A stretch of 64,000 nt of DNA from Virgibacillus sp. NKC19-3. Its GTDB lineage: Bacteria; Bacillota; Bacilli; Bacillales; Amphibacillaceae. The position numbers and the translations under genes are program-made. The notes under the pieces are model-generated. The model worked only from the letters and a program-made list of their open reading frames with translations. It ran no database searches and was not told the origin of the DNA. The stretch is from the NCBI RefSeq assembly GCF_019837165.1, contig NZ_JAGYHC010000001.1:310001-374000 (forward strand). The letters run 5' to 3'. Positions 17,208 to 29,768 of the stretch are shown here, one piece after another. Position 1 is the first letter of the stretch. Each line of letters begins with the position of its first letter.

Positions 17208-17429
17208 ATGTTAGGTTTGTTAATTAATGAAATGGAACAAAAAGAAATCGAATATCTCTTGAAAAGGGAATTAGACGAATTGCTTATGGATCTTGAGGAT
17301 CACAGAATAGATCATATGGTGAAGCAGGCCATGAGAGAAAGATACCAGGCTTTATTTCAATTGTTCCGCCGGGTAGCAAGCGAACAAGAATGTATTAAAT
17401 ACATGCCAAGACGAAGTGAACATCAATAG
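17208..17429 (+). CDS. Small conserved-looking protein upstream of the rRNA operon, function unknown
   Basis: I do not recognise this 73-residue protein. It is highly charged and almost entirely helical by composition (EQKEIEYLLKRELDELLMDLED), with an HRIDHMVKQAMRERYQ stretch and one Cys. A good ribosome binding site (GAGGTGG) and a well-formed terminator right after it argue for a real gene. It has no membrane segment or signal. It lies between pdaB and the rRNA operon as a monocistronic unit. Confidence 0.7.
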   Translation: MLGLLINEMEQKEIEYLLKRELDELLMDLEDHRIDHMVKQAMRERYQALFQLFRRVASEQECIKYMPRRSEHQ

Positions 17430-17437
17430 AATGAATG

Positions 17438-17483
17438 GGAAAGCCATTAATGGAGTGAACGTTCTATTGGGCTTTCCTTTTTT
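17438..17483 (+). terminator. Rho-independent terminator of the 73-residue gene
   Basis: GGAAAGCC (17438-17445) pairs with GGCTTTCC (17470-17477) and is followed by six Ts. Confidence 0.85.
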
Positions 17484-17687
17484 ATCTATCATAATTGATT
17501 TTTTAGATAAACGAGTATAAGTTACGGAGTGAACAGAGCTATGCTAATTTGTGGACTGTTCAATGGATGTACAGCAAATTTTTTGTCCTTTCCTATTGAT
17601 CTTATCTGATAATCATGCTATATTATTGTAGCTGTCACTTACGAAACAGGTTATCATTTCTACGGAAAAAATCTTCTATCAAACCTA
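17484..17687. other. Upstream region of the rRNA operon
   Basis: This AT-rich stretch has no gene. It would contain any UP element for the rRNA promoters, but I see no specific one. Confidence 0.5.
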
Positions 17688-17716
17688 TTGACTTTTATCC
17701 TTGAACATGGTAAATT
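17688..17716 (+). promoter_or_regulatory. rRNA operon promoter P1
   Basis: TTGACT (17688-17693) and TAAATT (17711-17716) are 17 bases apart. The paired promoters and distance to the 16S gene are as in other Bacillus rRNA operons. Confidence 0.7.
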
Positions 17717-17815
17717 ATATTTCGTCGTAAAAACGACAAACTGTGACATTAATAAAAATCGCCAATTTAAAGACGGATGACATATTCATTTTTTTAAAGA
17801 AACTTGAAAAAATCA

Positions 17816-17845
17816 TTGACTTCAGGAAAGTGGATATGATAAACT
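17816..17845 (+). promoter_or_regulatory. rRNA operon promoter P2
   Basis: TTGACT (17816-17821) and TAAACT (17840-17845) are 18 bases apart, about 130 bases downstream of P1. The long leader (CTCTTTGAAAACTGAAC near 17880) contains the usual processing-stem sequences before the 16S gene. Confidence 0.75.
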
Positions 17846-18044
17846 AAGAAAGTTGCTAACTTAACGCAACATGTGATTTGCTCTTTGAAAACTGAACAAA
17901 ACAACCAGTATGTCAAACAGATGGTAGAGGAAAGAAATCACGAGGTCCGATGGTTCATCTGGACGGTCGATTTCACCCCTTGAAACCATGTTAAAAGCGA
18001 AGATATATCATTGATCGGTGTCAATGATAGACAAACTTCATTAT

Positions 18045-19622
<1,578 letters not shown>

Positions 19623-19732
19623 ATAGAAACGGAAACGCCGAGCGATCTATTTCAGATCTTTTGGTGGAGACATACATGGTTGTTTGGTTCAGTTTTGAGA
19701 GAGCAAATTCTTCTATTATATTTATAATAGAT

Positions 19733-19809
19733 GGGCCTGTAGCTCAGTTGGTCAGAGCGCACGCCTGATAAGCGTGAGGTCGGTGGTTCGAGTCCACCCA
19801 GGCCCACCA
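19733..19809 (+). tRNA. tRNA-Ile (anticodon GAT)
   Basis: Acceptor GGGCCTG pairs with CAGGCCC. The anticodon loop is CTGATAA with GAT, the T-loop GTTCGAGTCC, and CCA is encoded. It lies in the 16S-23S spacer. Confidence 0.97.
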
Positions 19810-19824
19810 TCTATTGACGAATAC

Positions 19825-19897
19825 GGGGCCTTAGCTCAGCCGGGAGAGCGCCTGCCTTGCACGCAGGAGGTCAGCGGTTCGATCCCGCTAGGCTCCA
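19825..19897 (+). tRNA. tRNA-Ala (anticodon TGC)
   Basis: Acceptor GGGGCCT pairs with AGGCTCC with one G-U pair. The anticodon loop is CTTGCAC with TGC. The 3' CCA is not encoded. Second tRNA of the rRNA spacer. Confidence 0.96.
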
Positions 19898-19974
19898 TTT
19901 TTGTACCTTGAAAACTAAATAAGAGTACGAACGACATCAAAACATGAATGTGCTTTTGAAACAAAGCAAGATTT

Positions 19975-22893
<2,919 letters not shown>

Positions 22894-23057
22894 AATGGCT
22901 TTTAGATGTACGTTACGAACACTCTTATTTAGTTTTTAGGGTATAAATGCATAAAACCCTTGCATTTTCGTTTGGAAATGCCTATAATATATCTTGTCTT
23001 TCCTTTTCCATAAGGAAGTGCTGATAAGAAAGAGACAGAACCACGTAAGCCGTTAGG

Positions 23058-23173
23058 TCTGGTAGTCATAGCGGAGAGGTCACACCTGTTCCCATGCCGA
23101 ACACAGAAGTTAAGCTCTCCAGCGCCGATGGTAGTTGGGGCTTTGCCCCTGCAAGAGTAGGACGCCGCCAGGC
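23058..23173 (+). rRNA. 5S ribosomal RNA
   Basis: The terminal stem TCTGGT pairs with the GCCAGGC end. The internal AGAGGTCACACCTGTTCC, CCGAACACAGAAGTTAAGC and GATGGTAGTTGGGG are typical of Bacillus 5S. Length is about 116 bases. Confidence 0.95.
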
Positions 23174-23256
23174 TGATTTCTTATATACTTTTTTATTGTA
23201 TAAAAGGTAAAATGAAATAAATAATTATGTATGTTCTATAAAATTTATGATATTAT

Positions 23257-23331
23257 TCCACAGTAGCTCAGTGGTAGAGCTATCGGCTGTTAACCGATCG
23301 GTCGTAGGTTCGAATCCTACCTGTGGAGCCA
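23257..23331 (+). tRNA. tRNA-Asn (anticodon GTT)
   Basis: Acceptor TCCACAG pairs with CTGTGGA. The anticodon loop is CTGTTAA with GTT, the discriminator is G, and CCA is encoded. Confidence 0.96.
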
Positions 23332-23338
23332 TTTTTAT

Positions 23339-23411
23339 GCTTCCATAGCTCAGTAGGTAGAGCACATCCATGGTAAGGATGGGGTCAGCAGTTCGAGTCT
23401 GCTTGGAAGCT
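23339..23411 (+). tRNA. tRNA-Thr (anticodon GGT)
   Basis: Acceptor GCTTCCA pairs with TGGAAGC. The anticodon stem is CATCC/GGATG with loop ATGGTAA, giving GGT. CCA is not encoded. It is the last gene of the rRNA operon. Confidence 0.95.
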
Positions 23412-23434
23412 TAGTAAAAAACGTTGGTATAGAA

Positions 23435-23468
23435 GGGTTTCTCCTATAATGGGGAAACTTATTTTTTT
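23435..23468 (+). terminator. Terminator of the rRNA-tRNA operon
   Basis: GTTTCTCC (23437-23444) pairs with GGGGAAAC (23451-23458), one G-U pair, followed by ATTATTTTTTT-like sequence with seven Ts (23462-23468). Confidence 0.8.
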
Positions 23469-23631
23469 GGTTAAAAAGGGGAGTTTGCAAACAAATTGCA
23501 AACTTTTACTAGGGTAAAGCGTTGAAAGACTGACTTTATCACGAAATTTGTGGCTTTGAAATAAAATTTGATATAATAACGCTGATAATCGGTATTGTGA
23601 CAATTCAACAAACGGGCCATGTTGTTGAACT

Positions 23632-23904
23632 AAAGAGGCTGGGACAAAACAAACGTGTTTAATAAAAAAGACGAACATTATCAAACTTAGCGTAGGAAAT
23701 ATGCGGAGACTCCAGCGGGAGGGAAGGCATAGGTGGGACACCGAAGTGCAATAGCAATCTTTTTTGCGAGGAGTGCTGCCCCTCGAAGTCACTTGCAACA
23801 CGACGAGCACAAGGGGGCTCACCAGCCGCCCGCGGAAAGTATATTTCCGAAGCGATGTATGTTCGGAATTTATTTGTTAAAAATACTTTTGTCCCAGCCT
23901 CTTT
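23632..23904. repeat. 273-bp element bounded by perfect 18-bp inverted repeats
   Basis: AAAGAGGCTGGGACAAAA (23632-23649) is the exact reverse complement of 23887-23904, followed by more Ts, so the whole can fold as a large terminator-like hairpin. The inside holds GGAGACTCCAGCGGGAG near 23705 and CAGCCGCCCGCGGAAAG near 23823, with GAAATATGC and TATATTTCC arms that also pair. I remember very similar sequences scattered in Bacillaceae genomes, so it is probably an interspersed repeat (MITE or structured RNA), not a gene. Confidence 0.75.
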
Positions 23905-23959
23905 TTTTATCTAAATTTTATAAATCGGATCTTTAGTGATTTTCAATCCTTTTGTCCCC

Positions 23960-23981
23960 TTCCTTATAAATTCCTTATAAT
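23960..23981 (+). promoter_or_regulatory. Direct repeat overlapping a -10 box: probable response-regulator site
   Basis: TTCCTTATAA occurs at 23960-23969 and again at 23971-23980, an 11-bp period. The second copy overlaps TATAAT (23976-23981), about 45 bases before the LanF-like gene. There is no good -35. This is the usual form of an activated OmpR-family promoter, and the operon encodes such a regulator. Confidence 0.55.
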
Positions 23982-24026
23982 TGAGTGCTAGACTTAAGTT
24001 ATCAACGGAAAGGAGCTTGATATCTT

Positions 24027-24737
24027 ATGTCTGAATATATGTTAAAGACAAGAAAATTGGAAAAAGTTTTCAAGTCAGAGAAAGTAGTAACAAATATAAA
24101 TGTGCATGTAAAACATGGTGAAATCTATGGGCTGCTTGGTCTGAACGGTGCTGGTAAATCAACCTTGATGAAAATAATATGTGGCATATTTAGACCATCG
24201 TCAGGCGAAATAATGTTCGCAGGTCATAAATGGAATAGAAAGGATTTACATGAAATTGGTTCTTTAATTGAGGGACCAGCTATTTATGGGAATTTAACCG
24301 CCTATGACAATTTAAAAATATTTTGTTTACAAGAAGGTATTCCATTAACTGAAATTAGTCCTGTTTTGGTGAGAATTCATTTAGCGAACACTGGTAAGAA
24401 GAAAGTTAAAAACTTTTCTTTGGGCATGAAACAAAGGTTAGGCATTGCAATGGCTTTAATTAAAAAACCCAAATTATTAGTACTTGATGAGCCAAGTAAC
24501 GGTCTTGATCCGATGGGAATTCAAGAGTTACGTCAATTATTTAATGAATTAAAAAAAGATGGTATTACAATAATGATATCGAGCCATATTTTATCTGAAA
24601 TTCAGCTGATGTCAGATACAATTGGGATTATTCATAATGGTACTTTAGAATATGAAAAGGCGAATAATCATGAAGAGGATTTAGAAAAGTTATTCTTTGA
24701 TATTACTGTTAGTCAAAGGGGAGGTATGCTGTCATGA
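24027..24737 (+). CDS. Lantibiotic immunity ABC transporter, ATP-binding subunit (LanF/BcrA type)
   Basis: The 236-residue ATPase has Walker A GLNGAGKST near residue 38, signature FSLGMKQRLGI and Walker B LLVLDEPSNGLDP. The Q-loop position reads IEGPAIYGNLTA, the Glu variant (E-loop) known as a mark of LanF proteins that expel lantibiotics from the membrane. The start follows AAAGGAG. It overlaps the first permease gene by ATGA and is the first gene of a five-gene operon with two permeases, a regulator and a kinase. Confidence 0.9.
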   Translation: MSEYMLKTRKLEKVFKSEKVVTNINVHVKHGEIYGLLGLNGAGKSTLMKIICGIFRPSSGEIMFAGHKWNRKDLHEIGSLIEGPAIYGNLTAYDNLKIFCLQEGIPLTEISPVLVRIHLANTGKKKVKNFSLGMKQRLGIAMALIKKPKLLVLDEPSNGLDPMGIQELRQLFNELKKDGITIMISSHILSEIQLMSDTIGIIHNGTLEYEKANNHEEDLEKLFFDITVSQRGGMLS

Positions 24738-25489
24738 CTGGGTATTTAAAAGCTGAACGCTTGAAAATGAAGGGATCTATATCTATACGATTGTTATTAT
24801 TTATTCCGTTATGTTTCTGGCTATTCGCCATTTATACCTCGCTTTTTGTTACGAAGTCAGGAAATTTTAATGCTTATTTAGGCCTGATATTTAATCTATG
24901 GCCATTAGTGTTCTTGCCAATTGGTCAGGCGATTACATGTAGTTTAAATATTAGTTTGGAAAAAAAGGGTGGTAATTATAAATCGATAACCTCCAATAAT
25001 TTATCGTTGTCTAAGACATGGTATTCTAAAATCATAAATATGCTGGGTTACCAACTGTTATCCTCCATCATTATTATCGTCATTGCTGTGGGAGGATCCC
25101 TATTTACTTTTAATGAGATGCCAAATGTTTTGTCTATTATCTATACAACTTTTTTAATTACGCTAGCCTTCTTGCCACTGATACCATTCAATTTAGTTAT
25201 TTCGCAGTATTTCGGTACAATTATTACTGTAATAACTAACTTATTGGGAGCCTTAATTAGTGTAACTTTATTAGCACCTTACTCGACGTTTTGGTTGGCG
25301 CCTTGGGGAAATATGCTTCGAATCCCTGCCGCAACCATGGGAATTCATCCGAATGGTACCCAAATTGAACCTGGAAGCCCGTTATTAGATTCTTCTATAT
25401 TAGGAATCAGTATTGCTAGCAGCATTCTCTACTTTATATTACTATCCATTGTATTCGCTGTTGTTTTTAAGAAAAAGGTGATGAAATGA
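24734..25489 (+). CDS. Lantibiotic immunity ABC permease, LanE/MutE/EpiE type
   Basis: The 251-residue membrane protein starts MTGYLKAERLKMKGS, a common opening of MutE/EpiE permeases (a basic helix, then the first membrane segment). Six hydrophobic segments are visible. The ENN-like loop between segments 5 and 6 (NMLRIPAATMGIHPNGTQIEPGSP shortened here to its start NMLRIPAATMGIHPNG) is the usual external loop. It overlaps the flanking genes by four bases on each side, so the transporter subunits are made together. Confidence 0.85.
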   Translation: MTGYLKAERLKMKGSISIRLLLFIPLCFWLFAIYTSLFVTKSGNFNAYLGLIFNLWPLVFLPIGQAITCSLNISLEKKGGNYKSITSNNLSLSKTWYSKIINMLGYQLLSSIIIIVIAVGGSLFTFNEMPNVLSIIYTTFLITLAFLPLIPFNLVISQYFGTIITVITNLLGALISVTLLAPYSTFWLAPWGNMLRIPAATMGIHPNGTQIEPGSPLLDSSILGISIASSILYFILLSIVFAVVFKKKVMK

Positions 25490-26184
25490 ATTTAATAAAA
25501 GCAACCACATTAAAATTAATTCATACAAATTGGATAATAGTAATGGCAGCTCTGCCAATTTTATATGGGCTGCTATTATATTGGTATTTAGGCAGGTTTA
25601 ATGACCCTGAGCAAGTATTTTTTGCGTACGCATTATATTATAATTGCTTGTTGCCTTGTGGGATTGCATTAATGATTAGTTTGTATACACAATATGAAGA
25701 ACAAATTGGACACTTTAATCATTTATTACAGTTACCTCGTCGTGCTAAATGGTTGATGAATATGGTATTTTTATCATGGCTTTCTGTAGGCATCAGTACA
25801 TTCATTAGTTGTTTGCCATTGTGGTTATTAGTAGGTAGTACGTATAATCAATATATGATGTATTACCTTCTATTATCAACATTGTTTTCCCTGCCGTTCA
25901 TCATTATTTTGTGGTTTGTTGCACTTAAAATGAACATGAGTTTATGTTTAGGTATGGGTATATTTTCAACTTTATTCTTAGTCTTATTTGGAGCAAATAG
26001 TTTGGGTGATACAATATGGACGTATATTCCTTTACTCTACGGAACGAGATATTTATATGTGATAGACCAGTCATATGAATTTTCACTTTTTATTTTAAGT
26101 ATGTTCCTGTTAGTTAGCGGTTCACTGTTAGCCGCTGTTATTTATTGGTTCAATCGTTGGGAGGGCAGAACGATTAATGAGTAA
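25486..26184 (+). CDS. Lantibiotic immunity ABC permease, LanG/MutG type
   Basis: The 232-residue protein has six membrane segments and the MutG-type pattern LKLIHTNWIIVMAALPILYG at the start and QIGHFNHLLQLPRRAKWL after the second segment. With the LanE-like and LanF-like proteins it should form the exporter. It overlaps the LanE-like gene by ATGA and the regulator gene by eight bases. No lantibiotic precursor or modification gene lies in the window. Confidence 0.85.
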   Translation: MNLIKATTLKLIHTNWIIVMAALPILYGLLLYWYLGRFNDPEQVFFAYALYYNCLLPCGIALMISLYTQYEEQIGHFNHLLQLPRRAKWLMNMVFLSWLSVGISTFISCLPLWLLVGSTYNQYMMYYLLLSTLFSLPFIIILWFVALKMNMSLCLGMGIFSTLFLVLFGANSLGDTIWTYIPLLYGTRYLYVIDQSYEFSLFILSMFLLVSGSLLAAVIYWFNRWEGRTINE

Positions 26185-26872
26185 GAATATTTTAATTGCA
26201 GAAGATGAAGAAGATATGCGGCATTTAATTAACTTACATTTAAAAAAGCAGGGTTATCAAATCATTCAAGCAACAGATGGGCAAGAGGCAATTAACAAAA
26301 TAAATACCTCCGTTGATCTTGTCCTTTTGGACATCATGATGCCAAAACGGAGCGGACTTGAAGTTTGCGAGAGTATTCGTCAGGAAGTGGATTGTCCAAT
26401 CGTATTTATAAGTGCAGCGTCAGATGAAATGAATCGCATTAAAGCTTTGTCACTAGGTGGGGATGATTTTATTTCTAAGCCGTTCTCCTTAGAGGAATTA
26501 ACCCTAAAAATAGAAGCTATTTTTAAGATGAAAGAACGTTTTCTGGATTCCTATGAAAAAGAAAAGAGAAAACGCATATTTATCGATGATTTAGAGGTTG
26601 ATTTGTTATCGAGGAAAATTTCTTACAAGATGAATCCTATCCCATTCACAAAAAAAGAATATGACTTACTTGTTATGTTATTATCCTCTCCTAGACAAGT
26701 ATTTACAAAGGAACAAATATATAATCATATCAGTGGAATCGAAGGTATTGGGGATGTACAATCTGTTGTGGAACATGTAAAAAATGTTCGACATAAATTA
26801 GCTGACTTCGGTTATAAATATGACTATTTACAAACTGTATGGGGGATTGGCTATCAGTGGAAAAATCATTAA
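26177..26872 (+). CDS. OmpR-family response regulator of the immunity operon
   Basis: The 231-residue regulator has a receiver domain with acidic pocket EDEED, phospho-acceptor Asp in LVLLDIMMPKRSG (about residue 52) and Lys in FISKPFSLEEL. A winged-helix DNA-binding domain follows, with MNPIPFTKKEYDLL and VVEHVKNVRHKL. It begins inside the end of the permease gene after GGGAGGG. It probably binds the 11-bp-phased TTCCTTATAA repeat upstream of the operon, which would give autoregulation as in spa and nis systems. Confidence 0.88.
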   Translation: MSKNILIAEDEEDMRHLINLHLKKQGYQIIQATDGQEAINKINTSVDLVLLDIMMPKRSGLEVCESIRQEVDCPIVFISAASDEMNRIKALSLGGDDFISKPFSLEELTLKIEAIFKMKERFLDSYEKEKRKRIFIDDLEVDLLSRKISYKMNPIPFTKKEYDLLVMLLSSPRQVFTKEQIYNHISGIEGIGDVQSVVEHVKNVRHKLADFGYKYDYLQTVWGIGYQWKNH

Positions 26873-28269
26873 GCAAAGATATAAGAAAACTTTACACGAA
26901 AAGTATTATGTGGACGGTTATGATGACCTTCTTAACAATTATAGCCTTTAGTACTCTAATTGCGTACATGATGCGTGAAATTACTCCAGCCAACCATGCA
27001 GAAAATACTGCAATTGAAGCAAGTTTAGAGATGAGAGAAAATACTCCTAGATATATGGATGAGAACGAATTCTTAGAAAAACAAAATACGCTACAAAATA
27101 ATGGTGTATATTTAAGTGAATATTCTATGGATGGAACAATGATTTCTGGTCCTGAAAGATTGAGCTCCCTTTTTCAAGGTAAGTCAATTCCGGAGCTTAT
27201 TAATACAACTATTTCCAGCAATGGATATTATCATAAAATTTTTCCCATTAGTACGGATGAAGAAATAGAGGGAATATGGGTATATTCATATCAATTGAAA
27301 GCAATGTTTTCAAGTGAATACTATCGTTACATTATATTGGGATTAGTTTTCTTAATGCTTCTGTCTCCAATTATATATTTTATTATCTTTTCAAGGTACT
27401 ATATCAACAAGCTATATCAAACAATTAAGACCCCGCTGGAAGAGTTGATGACAGCATCCCATAAAATTAGTGAAAAAGACCTTGATTTTTATTTAAACTA
27501 CGACTCTAATAATGAAATTGGGCAGTTAACAAGATCCTTTAGACAAATGCAAGGAGAATTAAAAAAATCACTATATGAAAATTGGAAAAAGGATTCCGAT
27601 TGGGCAGTAATGATGTCAAGTTTATCACATGATTTAAAAACACCTATTACACTTATTGGATTGAGTTCGGAAACACTGGCAAATGATAAATCAATGAGTG
27701 AAGAACAAAAAATGAACGTAGAAATAATTACCCGAAACATCGCTAAAGCAAATAGCTTATTAGAAAATATGAATGTTGCAGGAAGTATTAAAAATCCAAC
27801 CGCTGTAAAGGAAGAAACAACGTTATTCAATTTAATCAATGAAATAGAAGCCGATTTTAAACCATTAATGGAGGACAAATCAGTTAATTATTCGTACCAA
27901 TCAACAGTGGATATGAACATCACTGTCCCCCATTTAAAAATGAACAGGATACTGCACAATATTTTTTCTAATGCTGTCCAGTATACCCCTAATGGAGGGG
28001 AAATCATTTTTACAATAAATCAATCAGATAATCATCTTCTATTAGCATTAGAGAATTCAGGGGAAGGCATTAAAAAGGAAAACTGGGAAAAGGTGTTTAA
28101 AAAACATTACAGGGAGGATCAATCCAGACCAAACTTGCATGGGAATTCAGGTCTGGGTTTATATATCACAAAACAATTAATAGAGTCCATAAATGGAACA
28201 ATAGTTATAACACACCCTAAAACATTAGGTGGCATTAGATTTGAAATCATGTTGCCTTTTAAAGGATAG
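26857..28269 (+). CDS. Sensor histidine kinase of the immunity operon
   Basis: The kinase of about 470 residues has two membrane segments (around residues 18-42 and 150-172) enclosing an extracytoplasmic sensor of about 105 residues, then a HAMP-like linker. The HisKA motif is SSLSHDLKTPITLIG, with the phospho-acceptor His, and an ATPase domain follows with IFSNAVQYTPNGG and GLGLYITKQLI. A large outside domain resembles NisK and SpaK kinases, which bind peptide, rather than the intramembrane-sensing BceS type. The GTG at 26857 is preferred; an ATG at 26839 is possible. Confidence 0.85.
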   Translation: MEKSLSKDIRKLYTKSIMWTVMMTFLTIIAFSTLIAYMMREITPANHAENTAIEASLEMRENTPRYMDENEFLEKQNTLQNNGVYLSEYSMDGTMISGPERLSSLFQGKSIPELINTTISSNGYYHKIFPISTDEEIEGIWVYSYQLKAMFSSEYYRYIILGLVFLMLLSPIIYFIIFSRYYINKLYQTIKTPLEELMTASHKISEKDLDFYLNYDSNNEIGQLTRSFRQMQGELKKSLYENWKKDSDWAVMMSSLSHDLKTPITLIGLSSETLANDKSMSEEQKMNVEIITRNIAKANSLLENMNVAGSIKNPTAVKEETTLFNLINEIEADFKPLMEDKSVNYSYQSTVDMNITVPHLKMNRILHNIFSNAVQYTPNGGEIIFTINQSDNHLLLALENSGEGIKKENWEKVFKKHYREDQSRPNLHGNSGLGLYITKQLIESINGTIVITHPKTLGGIRFEIMLPFKG

Positions 28270-28347
28270 ATGTTTGTTACATATCACCTGAAAGTACAAA
28301 GGTATTAAGAGATGTCTTGGATAATCAATAAATGTGTACCGCAATCG

Positions 28348-28376
28348 GGCGCCTTTTCTAGAATAGAAAGTGCGCC
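28348..28376. other. Inverted repeat after the immunity operon
   Basis: GGCGCCTTTTCTA (28348-28360) pairs with TAGAAAGTGCGCC (28364-28376) with small mismatches. No T-tract follows. Confidence 0.5.
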
Positions 28377-28401
28377 TCATCTTTACGAAGAACCATTTTA
28401 G

Positions 28402-28433
28402 TGAAACAGCATAATCTGTTTCAAGCTTTTTTT
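28402..28433 (+). terminator. Terminator of the immunity operon
   Basis: TGAAACAG (28402-28409) pairs with CTGTTTCA (28416-28423), followed by AGC and seven Ts. Confidence 0.8.
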
Positions 28434-28509
28434 AAAAAGTGGGTAGTGATATAGTATGATTATGTAAAGATAGCATTATTTTTAATTAGATTAGAAGGGA
28501 CATGTTTTC

Positions 28510-29043
28510 ATGACCAATACTGATACAGCATTAAGGGATAATATTAAATTTCAATTTAGCATTTCAAGACAACTTCTCGAATACCATCTTTCATCATTAA
28601 GTCAGGATGAATATATGTGGCGTTCCCCTAATAGTGGACTATATATTCAAGAAGCAGATGGAAATTGGTATGCTGACTTACCTGAATCCGAAGCTTATGA
28701 GATTGGTACACCAAGTATTGCTTGGACATTGTGGCATATAACATTTTGGTGGGAAATGGTTTTTAATCATTCTTTTGGTGATGGTACGCTAACCAAAGAG
28801 GATATCAATGTTAATGAAAATGTAGAAACCGTCAAGTCAACGATCAACTCTCTGATAGAAAGATGGGAACAGATATTATCAAACGTAACAGAAGAAGATT
28901 TAAACAGTAAACATTACAGTAAGTTCCCCTTTAATAACGAGGTGGAATTTCATAAACTAGCCTCCTGGCTAAATCTCGAATTAATGAAAAATGCTTCTGA
29001 AATTGGTTATGTTAGATTTGAATATGCATCATCTCATAGATAG
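28510..29043 (+). CDS. DinB-family protein
   Basis: The 177-residue protein fits the four-helix DinB/DfsB superfamily: an N-terminal helix with QLLEYHLSSLSQDEYMWR, the metal-ligand pattern TLWHITFWWEM around residue 77, and a C-terminal helix with FHKLASWLNLELMKNASEIG. Family members include thiol-dependent enzymes and many proteins of unknown function. The start follows AGAAGGGA. The gene is alone in an accessory region, and its AT content is higher than that of the housekeeping genes. Confidence 0.75.
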   Translation: MTNTDTALRDNIKFQFSISRQLLEYHLSSLSQDEYMWRSPNSGLYIQEADGNWYADLPESEAYEIGTPSIAWTLWHITFWWEMVFNHSFGDGTLTKEDINVNENVETVKSTINSLIERWEQILSNVTEEDLNSKHYSKFPFNNEVEFHKLASWLNLELMKNASEIGYVRFEYASSHR

Positions 29044-29768
29044 AAAAGTGCGATGAATATCATAATATGCACTTAAAAATTTTTGGGTAAATAATATTGG
29101 AACACTTAAACAATCGGGGGCGATTGTTTAATAAAATTAAAGAACTTTTATCACGAATTTTATATGTAATGATTGATACTAAAAGTAAAGAATTCCATTT
29201 TCACTCAACAAATATTCTTTAACCTGCTGTGACTTTTAAAAAGTCACAAAAAGGTAACTAAAAAGATGTTCATCAATAAAAAATATGAATGTTGGTTTTT
29301 GTTATCTTTCTCAGTACATGTAGTAAAAAAGCAATAGCTAACATAGAAACTGGAGATATGGGTCGCATGATATGAGTTTCTAATACACTTCAAACGTAAT
29401 GGTTACAAAAGCTGGCCTGTTTGGGTGAAAGTTTTTTTATTTAAATGACAACTTTTCTTATTTGCCGGTATAGTTTAATGGTAAAAGAGGCATTTGTTTT
29501 AATCGGCCTATTTCCTTTTCATGTTCGAGATATCCCTGTTCAATATGCAAGCTTTTATGCTTGAAATCAATGCTTTTTTATTGTAAATCAAGCACTTCGG
29601 AGAAACGCAAACCGAACTATAATTTTCTAGGGAAGGAAGGGATCACTACTGGAAATGTAGGAAGTCCGCCCATCGTCGCAATCGGTATCATTGCGATGTT
29701 TTCAAAAAGGGGAATCGCTGCCGGAACGAAAATATCATACATGTCCAGAGTAATTTACTGTTTTCCCC
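29044..29768. other. 725-base non-coding stretch with gene and tRNA remnants
   Basis: No gene with a credible start is present. At 29464 the sequence GCCGGTATAGTTTAATGGTA looks like the 5' third of a tRNA-Gly, but the other arms do not form. AAATCAA repeats at 29564 and 29585, 21 bases apart, in a degenerate way. A plus-strand frame at 29561-29779 encodes VGSPPIVAIGIIAMF but has no usable start. The region looks like decayed DNA. Confidence 0.5.

Noticed and set aside
24027-28269. A BceAB/BceRS-type bacitracin system
   Set aside because: Two separate six-span permeases and a kinase with a large outside domain fit LanFEG with a NisK-like sensor; BceB has ten segments and a large loop, and BceS has almost no outside domain.
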